Source: Okeania sp. SIO3B5 (GTDB lineage Bacteria; Cyanobacteriota; Cyanobacteriia; Cyanobacteriales; Microcoleaceae). From it: 54,591 nucleotides of DNA. Under the pieces are notes generated by a model, which was not told the DNA's origin, ran no database searches, and saw nothing but the letters and a program-made list of their open reading frames with translations. The translations under genes and the position numbers were made by a program. Shown piece by piece: positions 10,392 to 19,426 of the stretch; the first letter of the stretch is position 1, and each line of letters opens with the position of its first letter. The DNA is taken from contig NZ_JAAHHG010000018.1 in NCBI RefSeq assembly GCF_010692555.1, forward strand, positions 27,519 through 82,109, in the 5' to 3' direction.

Positions 10392-11118
10392 GAAGACTCT
10401 CCTCTCTGAAAGAAACTTAACTTAACTATTGATGTTGTTAACATTGATAACATTTGTAACGAATTATCAATATTTTTGGCAAATTTACAGACTTTAGCTG
10501 TCTTTTGCAGGAATGCAACATCACACTCCTTAGGTTATGCCAATAAGTATATAAGACTTTGGCTAAACTCTCTCAAATACATAAATATTCGATTTTATCG
10601 ATATGTAAATGAAAGTTCTTTAGGAGATTATAGACTTGCTTAACGAGTATAAGTTGTATGTTTACAATTATTAAAATTTCTTTAGAGCAACCTAATTAGG
10701 TATTGTTGCTGGTTTAATAGTTAAGGGGAAAAAGTCAAGACTTATTACGATAAAATTTACAATTATTAACAATAATTTTATTGTTAACATAACTTAATTA
10801 TTTATTGTGGCCTAATTTCACGGTATATAGAAAAAATTAAGACTTAATTTTAATTATTAGTAAAGTTGACAATTCTCTAAAGTTAACTATTCTGTAAAAA
10901 CTTTAAATTTGACTAGACAACTAGACCCCATGAACTTTTTTACATTTTGATAAGCTCTACAAATATATGTCTAGTCTAATTATCGAAAAACGAAAAAATT
11001 ATAGTTAATCCCCATCAATAGCAAAAATATTGATTTTAATGAGAAAATCATCATAAACAACAGAAAAACTGAGAAAAGAAATATCAATGTCAACTCTCAA
11101 TTTATAGGAGTATAGTCC
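10392..11118. other. AT-rich divergent region between psaA and the lipoprotein gene
   Basis: No open frame, tRNA or inverted element is evident in 727 bp. It must hold the psaA promoter on the minus strand. Long psaA leaders with light-responsive elements are known in cyanobacteria, but I cannot place specific boxes. Just before 11119 a Shine-Dalgarno (AGGAG, 11106-11110) serves the plus-strand gene. Confidence 0.5.
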
Positions 11119-14100
11119 GTGTTTAATATAAACTTGCCAAGAATATACGGCAGTCTTATTTTGGTTTTACAGAAAATATCCTCAAAAAGGTACATCAGTA
11201 GTATGCATCGCCCACAAATGTACCTATTAGGACATCAAGAGAGGAAACAGAAAACAAAGATAAGAATTTTAGACTCTTTATCAGGAAAGGCAGAGGGCAA
11301 GAGCCAGGAGGCAGAAGGGAATTTTTCCTCCTATCCTCTGCCCATTACCGAAGGGAACAAGGGTATAAAACCCCACAGTCTACATGGTTTCTACAATTGG
11401 TTGGGGTTTTATACCCTAACCAATTGTTCCTTCTGCCCTCTGCCCTCTGCCTTCTGCCTTCGTTTATCTATTTTTGGATTTTTGAAAAATCGTCTAGACT
11501 TGCTATATCTAAGAAAATTATTAACGCTTCTAATAGTAGTAGTTTTAACTTCCGGTTTGGTCAGTTGTAGCGATCGCTTATCTGAACTATCTCAACTTAG
11601 CCAGGAAAAACCTGTAACGACTTCTAGTCCTAAAATATTGGAAGTTTCGCCACCAAAAATAATTCAACAACTGCGTCAGGCGATCGACATTTACAAACCA
11701 CAAGTTACAATACAAAGTCCTCAAACAGACCAAATATTTGAAGACAATACTATTACAGTACAACTACAGGTGAAAGACCTACCAATATTCAAGTCAGAAT
11801 TAGACTTAGGGCCTTATGTAGAAGTAATTTTAGACAACAAACCTTATAAAAAAATCTATGACCTAAATCAACCCCTGATTTTATCAGACTTAGAACCTGG
11901 TACTCATACTATCAGAGTTTTTGCTTGTCGTCCGTGGGATGAAAGTTTTAAGAATGAAGGTGCTTATGCTCAAACAACTTTTCACATTTTTACTAAAACC
12001 ACGAATAATAATCCTGCTCCAAATTTACCACTATTAACTTACAATAGTCCCTTGGGTGACTATGGTGCGGAACCAATTTTGCTTGACTATTATCTTACCA
12101 ATGCACCATCTCACTTACTGGCACAAGAAGATCCTGAAGATGAAATAGTTGATTGGCGTATTCGTGTTACGGTTAACGGAACCAGTTTTATTACCGATCA
12201 ATGGCAGTCAATATATTTACAAGGGTTTCATCCAGGAAAAAATTGGATCGAGTTTGAATATATTGATGATGAGGGTAATGCTCTCAATGAGATTTATAAT
12301 AGCACTATTGGTTTGATTAGTTACGAACCAGGTGGACAAGATACTCTCAGTAAAATCATTCAAGGAGAAATTTCACTTAAGGAAGCATATAGTATAGTTG
12401 ACCCAGAATACATTTATGAGGAAACCCAACCAGAAGTAACTCCAGAATTAGAAATAGAGAATATTACTACTACTGAGTCAGAAGAAATTGAAGTAGAGGA
12501 AACATTAATTGCACCAGAAATAGAGAATATTACTACTACTGAGTCAGAAGAAATTGAAGTAGAGGAAACATTAATTGCGCCAGAAATAGAGAATATTACT
12601 ACTACTGAGTCAGAAGAAATTGAAGTAGAGGAAACATTAATTGCGCCAGAAATAGAGAATATTACTACTACTGAGTCAGAAGAAATTGAAGTAGAGGAAA
12701 CATTAATTGCGCCAGAAATAGAGAATATTACTACTACTGAGTCAGAAGAAATTGAAGTAGAGGAAACATTAATTGCACCAGAAATAGAGAATATTACTAC
12801 TACTGAGTCAGAAGAAATTGAAGTAGAGGAAACATTAATTGCACCAGAAATAGAGGATATTACTACTACTGAGTCAGAAGAAATTGAAGTAGAGGAAACA
12901 TTAATTGCACCAGAAATAGAGGATATTACTACTACTGAGTCAGAAGAAATTGAAGTAGAAGAAACATTAATTGCACCAGAAATAGAGGAAACTTTTACTG
13001 AAGAAGCAACCTCAAAAATAGAAACTACCGAAGCAAACGAACTACCAACAACAAAAGAAAAAATAGGTGAATTTGTGAATCGTGTTAGAGATAGATTTTT
13101 TGGTCTTATAAATAAAGTTACTGAAAAACAGAAAGCAACAACTCTAGACACAATAGAAAAACCAGATGTAGAAGAAAATTTCAATCCATCAGAAAAATCT
13201 GAAGTTAAAGATTCACTTCAGGAAAATGAATTTCCTAGTCTACCAGAAATAGTAGAGGAAGCACCAACACCAGAACCAGTAGAAAAACTGACTCCGCAAG
13301 AAACTTCTACTTTTACCCAAAATGTAGAAGAAAGTAATGAATTAGTAGAAACTCCTTCTGTTTCTATACCTGAAGTTGTAGAGGATTTTCCACAAGAAGA
13401 TACTATTCCAGAATCAGAGCAAATTACCTCAGAAAAACCTGAAGAAGTTGTAAAACCTATTCCCACTGAAAGTGATGATTCTACTATTTCTATACCTGAA
13501 GTTGTAGAAGATTTTCCACTTGAAGATACTATTCCAGAATCAGAGCAAATTACCTCAGAAAAACCTGAAGAAGTTGTAGAACCTATTCCCACTGAAAGTG
13601 ATGATTATACTATTTCTATACCTGAAGTTGTAGAAGATTTTCCACTTGAAGATACTATTCCAGAATCAGAGCAAATTACCTCAGAAAAACCTGAAGAAGT
13701 TGTAGAACCTATTCCCACTGAAAGTGATGATTATACTATTTCTATACCTGAAGTTGTAGAAGATTTTCCACTTGAAGATACTATTCCAGAATCAGAACAA
13801 ATTACCGAGGCAAATTCTGAAACTGAAAGTGATGATTCTAATATATCTATACCTGAAGTTGTAGAAGATTTTCCACTTGAAGATACTATTCCAGAATCAG
13901 AGCAAATTACCTCAGAAAAACCTGAAGAAGTTGTAGAACCTATTCCCACTGAAAGTGATGATTCTACTATTTCTATACCTGAAGTTGTAGAAGATTTTCC
14001 ACTTGAAGATAATATTCCAGAATCACCACAAATTACCGAGGCAAATTCTGAAACTGAAAGTGATGATTCTAATATATCTATACCTGAAGTTGTAGAAGAT

Positions 14101-14265
14101 TTTCCACTTGAAGATACTATTCCAGAATCATCACAAATTACCGAGCCAAAATCTGAAGAATTTGTGGAATCTATGCCTACTGAAAGTGATGATTATATAC
14201 AAGAAATTACTGAAGAAATTGAATCTGAAAATCATCTTGATTCTTCAGAACAGATAACAGAATAA
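11119..14265 (+). CDS. Predicted lipoprotein with a conserved cyanobacterial domain and long acidic repeat arrays
   Basis: 1048 codons from a GTG with AGGAG eight bases upstream. Residues 1-55 are unremarkable. Residues about 56-114 come from a repeat element. A lipoprotein signal follows (KKLL-type hydrophobic run 133-148, lipobox GLVSC, Cys150), so an internal start such as TTG 11482 may be the functional one. Residues about 170-420 form a conserved cyanobacterial domain (CRPWDESFKNEGAYAQTTF, SPLGDYGAEPILLDYYL, SYEPGGQDTLSK); its function is not known to me. Residues 445-620 are eight 22-residue repeats, and residues 749 onward are seven 35-42-residue repeats, both rich in Glu, Ile, Thr and Pro. 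A surface-anchored, highly acidic spacer or coat protein is plausible. Confidence 0.75.
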   Translation: MFNINLPRIYGSLILVLQKISSKRYISSMHRPQMYLLGHQERKQKTKIRILDSLSGKAEGKSQEAEGNFSSYPLPITEGNKGIKPHSLHGFYNWLGFYTLTNCSFCPLPSAFCLRLSIFGFLKNRLDLLYLRKLLTLLIVVVLTSGLVSCSDRLSELSQLSQEKPVTTSSPKILEVSPPKIIQQLRQAIDIYKPQVTIQSPQTDQIFEDNTITVQLQVKDLPIFKSELDLGPYVEVILDNKPYKKIYDLNQPLILSDLEPGTHTIRVFACRPWDESFKNEGAYAQTTFHIFTKTTNNNPAPNLPLLTYNSPLGDYGAEPILLDYYLTNAPSHLLAQEDPEDEIVDWRIRVTVNGTSFITDQWQSIYLQGFHPGKNWIEFEYIDDEGNALNEIYNSTIGLISYEPGGQDTLSKIIQGEISLKEAYSIVDPEYIYEETQPEVTPELEIENITTTESEEIEVEETLIAPEIENITTTESEEIEVEETLIAPEIENITTTESEEIEVEETLIAPEIENITTTESEEIEVEETLIAPEIENITTTESEEIEVEETLIAPEIENITTTESEEIEVEETLIAPEIEDITTTESEEIEVEETLIAPEIEDITTTESEEIEVEETLIAPEIEETFTEEATSKIETTEANELPTTKEKIGEFVNRVRDRFFGLINKVTEKQKATTLDTIEKPDVEENFNPSEKSEVKDSLQENEFPSLPEIVEEAPTPEPVEKLTPQETSTFTQNVEESNELVETPSVSIPEVVEDFPQEDTIPESEQITSEKPEEVVKPIPTESDDSTISIPEVVEDFPLEDTIPESEQITSEKPEEVVEPIPTESDDYTISIPEVVEDFPLEDTIPESEQITSEKPEEVVEPIPTESDDYTISIPEVVEDFPLEDTIPESEQITEANSETESDDSNISIPEVVEDFPLEDTIPESEQITSEKPEEVVEPIPTESDDSTISIPEVVEDFPLEDNIPESPQITEANSETESDDSNISIPEVVEDFPLEDTIPESSQITEPKSEEFVESMPTESDDYIQEITEEIESENHLDSSEQITE
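11284..11462. repeat. In-frame inverted-repeat element inside the lipoprotein gene
   Basis: Perfect 15-bp arms GGGTATAAAACCCCA (11361-11375) and its complement (11402-11416) lie inside a longer inverted arrangement of GGCAGAGGG-type and CCCTCTGCC-type microrepeats. The reading frame stays open through it, placing about 60 low-complexity residues upstream of the signal peptide. Confidence 0.7.
12451..12978 (+). repeat. Eight nearly identical 66-bp coding repeats
   Basis: GAAATAGAG recurs exactly every 66 bp from 12451. Each unit encodes 22 residues containing TTTESEEIEVEETLIAPEIE. The first six units read ENI and the last two EDI. Near-identity at DNA level points to recent unequal exchange. 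Confidence 0.95.
13363..14190 (+). repeat. Seven 105- or 126-bp coding repeats
   Basis: Each unit starts with SIPEVVEDFP. Long units have 42 residues (with SEKPEEVVEPIPTESDD) and short units 35 (with EANSETESDD). Length classes alternate in the second half, as expected from slippage between units. Confidence 0.93.
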
Positions 14266-14369
14266 ATTTATATTGACAGTAATTTCAAGGTAAATAAACC
14301 ACTTATAGAGATGTTGTATAAAACGCCTCTATAAGTGACAAATATCCAGTCTTAATAAGCCTTAATAAC

Positions 14370-14626
14370 GTAAGCATTTCCTAGGTCATGCTGCGCAAAT
14401 AGCCATTAGCAGTCAGCTAGAGGTACTGATATTATGTCCGGTTGAATAATTAGACTTTGGTGGAAGGGAGGCAGGAGGCAGGAGGCAGGAGGCAGAAGGT
14501 TTTCTCCCATTGTCACCTTAATTTCATACACAAACGATGCTACCGGACACAATATGATAACTTAAATGACCTTTCCCAAGAAAAAATTAATATCTGATAG
14601 CTAATCGCTGACGGCTAAATGCTTAC
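14370..14626. mobile_element. GTAAGCATT-family MITE with 8-bp target duplication, abutting bluB
   Basis: Ends are GTAAGCATT (14370) and the inverted AATGCTTAC (to 14626). The direct repeat TTAATAAC flanks it at 14362-14369 and 14627-14634. GTAA termini with 8-bp duplications are the hallmark of IS66-type elements, so this looks like an IS66-derived non-autonomous element. It contains a second element at 14429-14555. The right duplication includes the bluB stop codon. Confidence 0.8.
14429..14555. mobile_element. ATATTATGTCCGGT-family MITE nested in the GTAAGC element
   Basis: ATATTATGTCCGGT (14429-14442) pairs with ACCGGACACAATAT (14542-14555). The 127-bp body aligns in inverted orientation with the copy at 54149-54284, including a GGCAGGA microrepeat tract and the CCAAAGTCTAATTATTCA segment. 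Confidence 0.75.
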
Positions 14627-15265
14627 TTAATAACTGTTATAATAAATAACTGTAGCTTTTGATTTACGCTTTTCCCAGTTAGCAATTTCCAGCAAAGGAC
14701 GTTCGGTGAATTCTGTGACATAACCTATACATAAATAGGCGATTAATTCATTTTCTGGAGGAGCATTAAGAATAATTTTCACCTCTTTTTCATCTAAAAT
14801 ACTTACCCAACCCACACCTATATTTTCAGCTCTAGCCATCAACCACAAGTTTTGAATTGCCAGACAAACACTGTACGGTCCAACTTTATCCGTACTTGTT
14901 TGACCCATAACAGGATTAGGTGAGGGTTTATAGAACACAGCAATATTAACAGGAGTTATGGTAATTCCTTCCAATTGAAGCTGATTATAGAAAGGTTTAT
15001 TTTTGAATATCTCTTTGGCTTTTTCATTTTCTTTTTCAAAAGATTTTTTGATTTGAGTTTTAATTGATGGGTCACGAATAATTACAAATTCCCATGGCTG
15101 AGAAAAACCTACTGAAGGAGCATTCAAAGCAGCGAATAGCAAGCGTTCGATTGTTGTATCAGGAATTTCTTGACTAATGAAATTTTCCCCAAATTCTGTT
15201 CGGCGATGAATAATAATATCTTTCAATATTTGACGTTCTTTTTCTGTAAACAATTTACCTTTCAT
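14627..15265 (-). CDS. bluB: 5,6-dimethylbenzimidazole synthase (BluB family of flavin nitroreductases)
   Basis: Start ATG at 15265 has GGAGG eight bases upstream; a further upstream TTG is less likely. The 212-residue product matches BluB: NAPSVGFSQPWEFVIIRD, QLEGITITPVNIAVF, the AIQNLWLMARAENIGVGWVSIL core and IAYLCIGYV. BluB uses FMNH2 and oxygen, cannibalising the flavin to make DMB, the lower ligand of true cobalamin. The Ser of GWVSI, thought important for activity, is kept. The usual RRD motif near the N-terminus reads RRT (HRRTEFGENF). Divergent from ribBA, which makes flavin precursors; the pairing may be coincidental. A related nitroreductase is the alternative. Confidence 0.8.
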   Translation of the reverse strand: MKGKLFTEKERQILKDIIIHRRTEFGENFISQEIPDTTIERLLFAALNAPSVGFSQPWEFVIIRDPSIKTQIKKSFEKENEKAKEIFKNKPFYNQLQLEGITITPVNIAVFYKPSPNPVMGQTSTDKVGPYSVCLAIQNLWLMARAENIGVGWVSILDEKEVKIILNAPPENELIAYLCIGYVTEFTERPLLEIANWEKRKSKATVIYYNSY

Positions 15266-15585
15266 GCAATTTACCTCCAAGAATTATGCGATATTTCTGA
15301 TTTAAAAATCAATTATTTACTTAATATAGAATATCTAAGTTACTCTGAAATAGACTATCAAAAGTTTATCTAAATTTAATCATTGCTTCAGTAGCTTAGG
15401 AAACGCTATAATCTTTTTATAGGAATCCTAAATAATTTGTAAAAAATCTAAAAATATATAGAAACTCTGAAGCTCTTATTCTTGTTAGCGAATTCTAAAA
15501 GATTTTATATTGCAAAAAAAATAACTGCTATATACTTTTAAGCATACCTTGAAAAAAATTATAAAATCTGAGAAGTATTTGACTT
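15266..15585. other. AT-rich divergent bluB-ribBA region
   Basis: About 320 bp separate the two divergent genes. I see no FMN or cobalamin riboswitch core and no inverted element. TATAAT at about 15409 could be part of a plus-strand promoter, but nothing confirms it. Confidence 0.4.
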
Positions 15586-17298
15586 GTGAATACACAACTA
15601 AACCAACAATTTAAATTTGATTCTATTGATGCTGCACTAGCAGATATTAAAGCAGGTAAGTCTGTAGTAGTAGTCGATGATGAACATCGAGAAAACGAAG
15701 GAGATGTAATTTGTGCAGCTCAATTTGCTACTCCAGACATGATTAACTTTATGGCAGTAGAAGCTAGAGGTCTAATTTGTCTGTCATTGACAGGCGATCG
15801 CCTTGACGAATTAGATATTCCACTTATGGTTACTAAAAATACTGACAGTAACCAAACAGCTTTTACTGTTAGTATTGATGCTTCCCCACAGTTGGGAGTT
15901 TCTACAGGTATCTCAGCAGAAGACCGAGCGCGTACTATTCAAGCTGTCATTAACCCTACTACCAAACCGGAAGATTTACGTCGCCCTGGTCATGTCTTCC
16001 CCATTCGAGCTAAAGAAGGAGGAGTATTAAAACGAGCAGGTCATACAGAAGCATCCGTTGACCTTGCAAGACTAGCAGGTTTATATCCGGCAGGGGTTAT
16101 TTGTGAAATTCAAAACCCAAATGGTTCGATGGCAAGATTACCTGAATTAGTAGAATATGCTAAAACGCATAATCTTAGACTTATTAGTATTGCTGATATC
16201 ATCAGTTACCGCCTCAGATACGATCGCTTTGTCTACCGAGAAGCTATTGCCAATTTACCTTCTCAATTTGGTGACTTTAAAATCTATGCTTATCGCAATA
16301 CTCAAGATAACTCGGAACACATAGCTATTGTCAAAGGCAACCCAGAAGAATTTCAGGAAAAAGATGTGATGGTGCGGGTACATTCTGAGTGTTTGACGGG
16401 AGATGCTTTTGGTTCCCTCCGTTGTGACTGTCGAATGCAACTGCAAGCAGCGATGAAAATGATTGAAAATGCTGGTGCGGGAGTGGTCGTCTATTTGCGA
16501 CAAGAGGGTAGGGGAATAGGTTTAATTAATAAAATGAAAGCTTATTCATTGCAAGATATGGGATTAGATACTGTGGAAGCTAATGAAAAATTAGGGTTTC
16601 CAGCAGATTTGCGCAACTATGGTGTGGGAGCACAAATATTACATGATTTGGGTGTGAAGAAAATTTGTTTGATTACAAATAATCCCCGGAAAATAGCAGG
16701 TTTAAATGGTTATGGAATTGAAGTAGTAGATCGGGTGCCTTTGTTAATTGAAACAACAGATTATAATTCTACTTATTTGGCGACTAAGGCGCAAAAATTA
16801 GGTCATATGTTGTTACGCAGTTATTTAGTGACAATTGCTATTGATTGGAATCATCAAAAAACAGAAGAAAAATTTGCCGATAATTCTTTGGTTAAAACTT
16901 TGAAATCTCCAGTTCAACAGCGCTATGAATATTTGGAAAAATTACGCAGTTTAATCAAAGAATATGATTTTCTGTTGCGGGAAGAAACTAGAGCAGTGGC
17001 AACAGCGGTTTTTGCTCAAGCACCTTTAATAGTTAATTTTGGTCTAGAAAAAGCAACATTAATTACATCTGAATGGTATCAACAATCAAATAATCCTTAT
17101 TTGGAGGCGATCGCTAAAATATTAACAGAAATAGGCAAATGGCCGAATATTTTTAAATTGGAATTTCTCATTGCTTCTGGTTCCGATCCTATGACTACTT
17201 TACAAGTACAGCTCCAGCGTCAGAGTTTTAAAATTACTGAATTATTGACAGTGATGAAACATTTAGAAACACAAAAAATTTATAGTTTGAAAGTTTAG
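15586..17298 (+). CDS. ribBA: Bifunctional riboflavin biosynthesis protein RibBA
   Basis: 570 residues from a GTG start. The N-terminal 3,4-dihydroxy-2-butanone 4-phosphate synthase domain (about 1-205) has [10 protein letters not shown] (31-40) and [14 protein letters not shown]. The GTP cyclohydrolase II domain (about 210-410) has the zinc-binding [16 protein letters not shown] and the RQEGRGIGL motif. These two enzymes supply both branches of riboflavin synthesis from ribulose 5-phosphate and GTP. Residues 420-570 are a C-terminal extension of the type found in cyanobacterial RibBA, with no assigned role. It appears monocistronic. Confidence 0.97.
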   Translation: MNTQLNQQFKFDSIDAALADIKAGKSVVVVDDEHRENEGDVICAAQFATPDMINFMAVEARGLICLSLTGDRLDELDIPLMVTKNTDSNQTAFTVSIDASPQLGVSTGISAEDRARTIQAVINPTTKPEDLRRPGHVFPIRAKEGGVLKRAGHTEASVDLARLAGLYPAGVICEIQNPNGSMARLPELVEYAKTHNLRLISIADIISYRLRYDRFVYREAIANLPSQFGDFKIYAYRNTQDNSEHIAIVKGNPEEFQEKDVMVRVHSECLTGDAFGSLRCDCRMQLQAAMKMIENAGAGVVVYLRQEGRGIGLINKMKAYSLQDMGLDTVEANEKLGFPADLRNYGVGAQILHDLGVKKICLITNNPRKIAGLNGYGIEVVDRVPLLIETTDYNSTYLATKAQKLGHMLLRSYLVTIAIDWNHQKTEEKFADNSLVKTLKSPVQQRYEYLEKLRSLIKEYDFLLREETRAVATAVFAQAPLIVNFGLEKATLITSEWYQQSNNPYLEAIAKILTEIGKWPNIFKLEFLIASGSDPMTTLQVQLQRQSFKITELLTVMKHLETQKIYSLKV

Positions 17299-17413
17299 TG
17301 CTTTATTCAGTAGGGGAGTCGGGGAAAAATAAAAATCAAAATAATTAACAATAACTTGCTAATTGGTTTTTGAGAAATAGAGATTTATTTATTATAATAA
17401 AACAGATTTTTAT

Positions 17414-17443
17414 CAACACAGGGGGAGGACATCACCTCTGTCT
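17414..17443 (+). repeat. 30-nt segment shared with an IS200/IS605-like end
   Basis: The segment around GGGGGAGGACATCACC matches, with one mismatch over about 30 nt, the complement of 29480-29510. The second copy lies beside an IS200/IS605-type right end (29407-29460). It sits upstream of the double-glycine peptide gene, so the leader may have been seeded by transposon debris. Confidence 0.6.
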
Positions 17444-17454
17444 CAAACAAGTCA

Positions 17455-17510
17455 GGGTTTCCCAGACAGTTCGCGCGCTTTGTCGTGTCAGCGCCAACTC
17501 CGGGAAACCC
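17455..17510 (+). promoter_or_regulatory. Inverted repeat in the leader of the peptide gene
   Basis: GGGTTTCCC (17455-17463) and GGGAAACCC (17502-17510) are perfect arms around a 38-nt GC-rich loop. They end 17 nt before the Shine-Dalgarno. An RNA structure controlling translation, or the mark of an element end, are both possible. Confidence 0.5.
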
Positions 17511-17539
17511 ATTAGCCAACTATACTTAAGGAGTTCAAA

Positions 17540-17806
17540 ATGCCTCAAAACCTGACCAAAAATACCCCAGAAGCTCCAAAAATACAAAAACCGACGAAAT
17601 GGTCCCAAGGACATCATAACGATGACCAAGCAACCACTCATCCGCAGTTCCAGCCCTTGACTGTAATGGAGCTGGAGGCTGTGTGTGGCGGCATCGGCGA
17701 TGATCCGCCGCCGTCGCCCGCGCCGGCGGACCCAACTTATCCGCCGCCTGCGCCGGCGGACGCAACTTATGTGTATATACGTCCTATCTATTTGCCGCTT
17801 CCGTGA
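17540..17806 (+). CDS. Orphan double-glycine leader peptide with Pro/Tyr-rich core (RiPP or bacteriocin-like precursor)
   Basis: 88 residues with AAGGAG (17528-17533) seven bases before ATG. The hydrophilic leader (1-51) ends in LTVMELEAVCGG, which matches the (E)LExVxGG cleavage pattern of peptides exported and cut by C39-type transporters. The predicted core (52-88) starts IGDD, contains two related PPP...PAD-TY units and ends VYIRPIYLPLP, with no Cys or Ser/Thr clusters for lanthionines. GC content of the core coding segment is far above its surroundings. No maturase or transporter lies nearby, so it would be an orphan. Not recognised as any named family. A non-functional open frame in a GC-rich repeat is the alternative. 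Confidence 0.55.
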   Translation: MPQNLTKNTPEAPKIQKPTKWSQGHHNDDQATTHPQFQPLTVMELEAVCGGIGDDPPPSPAPADPTYPPPAPADATYVYIRPIYLPLP

Positions 17807-18109
17807 GGCGAGGCGTGGTAGTCGTGGAGGTGGCGGAGTGCGTGTGGACGCCCCTCCGTCGGTCGTGAAGTGGAGCGGAGTAGAGGATGCCGTGCTTGTA
17901 TCGTGTTAGCCTGGTGGCTACTAGGTTTTTTATAACACTTGGTGGTCTTATGCTAGGAAGCCGAAAAAAGGCCAAATCCTAAAACCCCTAAAATCAAAGC
18001 TTTACAGAAGCTCAACCCAGACAAAGCGATACCTGGCACTTGTCTGTATCTACAAAATAAGGCTAAGGTGCAGATAAACGCCAAAAGAGTTGACATAATA
18101 ATAACCAAG
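17807..18109. other. GC-rich tail of the peptide transcript, no gene
   Basis: The high-GC composition continues to about 17910, then drops to normal. A second open frame overlaps the peptide gene and extends here (RFREARRGSRGGGG), but it lacks a ribosome site and looks like a shadow. Confidence 0.4.
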
Positions 18110-18153
18110 GTGTGTTAAAGCAACATTCCTGAGGCTTAACGCACTGTTTTTTT
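18110..18153 (+). terminator. Rho-independent terminator downstream of the peptide gene
   Basis: GTGTGTTAAAGC (18110-18121) pairs with GCTTAACGCAC (18134-18144) except for one bulge and one G-T pair. A T-rich run follows at 18146-18153. It would end a roughly 0.7-kb transcript carrying the double-glycine peptide. Confidence 0.65.
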
Positions 18154-18269
18154 CAACCATTTTTTATAGTAAAGGAGTCTTTACTGTCCCTAGAAAGGAA
18201 AGAGAAAAAAACGAACCCTATCAATGATGAAACCTGAAAATGAGGCGATCGCTCTTTGATAAACAGAAA

Positions 18270-18430
18270 TGGTAGAAATGTTATTGCGAGGGGGTGGGGA
18301 AAACTAGAAGTTCGATGGTCATCAATTTTAGCCCCCCGAAGCAATCCCCAAAGCTACGAGAGATTGCTTCGCTGTCGCTCGCAATGACGAGGTGGGATGG
18401 CAATGACGAGGTGGAAATGTCATTAGACAT
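18270..18430. repeat. Dispersed CAATGACGAGGTGGAAATG repeat, first block
   Basis: Copies of the units AGAGATTGCTTCGC, GCAATGACGAGGTGG and TTTTAGCCCCCCGAAGCAATC occur here and again, several times, at 18880-19380. No coding signal is seen. Confidence 0.8.
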
Positions 18431-18548
18431 CTGGTTAAAATTAAAAATAGAATCAATTCTTATCCAGAAATTCTCAATTACTTCTTCCTGTTCCCTGTTC
18501 CCAGTTAAGTATTCCCTCTTTTCCGGAGAGGTCTATTTGAATCATATT

Positions 18549-18839
18549 TCAAACTATTTCTGGGTACAAATCTTTCCACTCCAAATTTATACTATTAATT
18601 AAATTAATTTTCTTCTGTCGAGAACCAGCTTTAATCTGTTTTTCACGAGCGATCGCTTCGGAAGGATTTTCATACATTTCAAAATAAACTAATTTATTAA
18701 CATTATATTTTTTGGTAAATCCTTCTACTAATTTTGACTTGTGTTCATAAACTCTCTTGATTAAATCGTTGGTTACACCTGTATAAAGGACAGTATTACG
18801 CTTATTAGTCATTATGTAAATATAATATTCTTTTGTCAT
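18549..18839 (-). CDS. GIY-YIG nuclease family protein (YhbQ/UPF0213-like)
   Basis: 96 residues forming a single small GIY-YIG domain. The motif appears as YYIYIMTNK...VLYTGVTND, followed by LIKRVYEHK, FTKKYNVNKLVYFE and the conserved Glu region SEAIAREKQIKAGSRQKK. Stand-alone members of this type are common in bacteria; DNA repair or mobile-element roles have been suggested but not settled. It lies between two blocks of dispersed repeats, consistent with life as a selfish or passenger gene. Confidence 0.9.
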   Translation of the reverse strand: MTKEYYIYIMTNKRNTVLYTGVTNDLIKRVYEHKSKLVEGFTKKYNVNKLVYFEMYENPSEAIAREKQIKAGSRQKKINLINSINLEWKDLYPEIV

Positions 18840-18879
18840 AAAGTATTGCTGAAAAAATGGGGGGTTTAATAATTATATA

Positions 18880-19380
18880 AAACAATCCCTTGTCATTCTC
18901 CTAAACTACTAGAGATTGCTTCGCTAACGCTCGCAATGACCAGGTGGAAATGTCATTGTCAGGGGAATGGGAAAGACGAGGTGAAAATGTCATGGCAAGG
19001 GGGTTGACAAAACTAAAAGTCTATGATCCCAATTTTAGCCCCCGCAATGACAAGGTGAAAAAGTCATTGCGAGGGGGTGGGAAAAACTAGAAGTCTATGA
19101 TTCCAATTTTAGCCCCCCGAAGCAATCCCCGAAACTCCCAGAGATTGCTTCCCTTCGCTCCCAATAACGAGGTGGAAATGTTATTGTCAGGGGGATTGCA
19201 ATGACGAGATGGAAATGTCTCTATCGAGGTGGTTGACAAAACTACAATTCCATGGTATAGAGTTTTGTCGAAGCAACCCCCAAAGCTCCCAGAGATTGCT
19301 TCCCGACCGTTGCAATGACGAGGTGAAAATGTCATTGTGAGGGGGATTGCAATGAGGAGGTGGAAATGTCATTTTGACTC
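18880..19380. repeat. Dispersed CAATGACGAGGTGGAAATG repeat, second block
   Basis: About three rounds of a 150-190-bp composite unit: AGAGATTGCTTC, then AATGACGAGGTGGAAATG, then GTTGACAAAACT or GGGAAAAACTAGAAG, then TTTTAGCCCCC. The units drift by 10-20 percent. Open frames inside are short and repetitive and are not called. Confidence 0.85.
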
Positions 19381-19426
19381 CTGCTTAAAGCTATAGTAAA
19401 AAGAGTCAAACTTAATCTTTTTATCT

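Noticed and set aside
12414..13949. Long minus-strand frames opposite the lipoprotein repeats
   Set aside because: They are antisense shadows of the coding repeats, rich in SSTSGI-type monotony, with no start signals.
15266..15585. FMN or cobalamin riboswitch between bluB and ribBA
   Set aside because: Neither the conserved cores nor a supporting terminator or anti-terminator could be found by eye.
17685..17909. 74-codon Arg/Gly-rich frame overlapping the double-glycine peptide
   Set aside because: It lacks a Shine-Dalgarno and reflects GC-rich sequence in the second frame.
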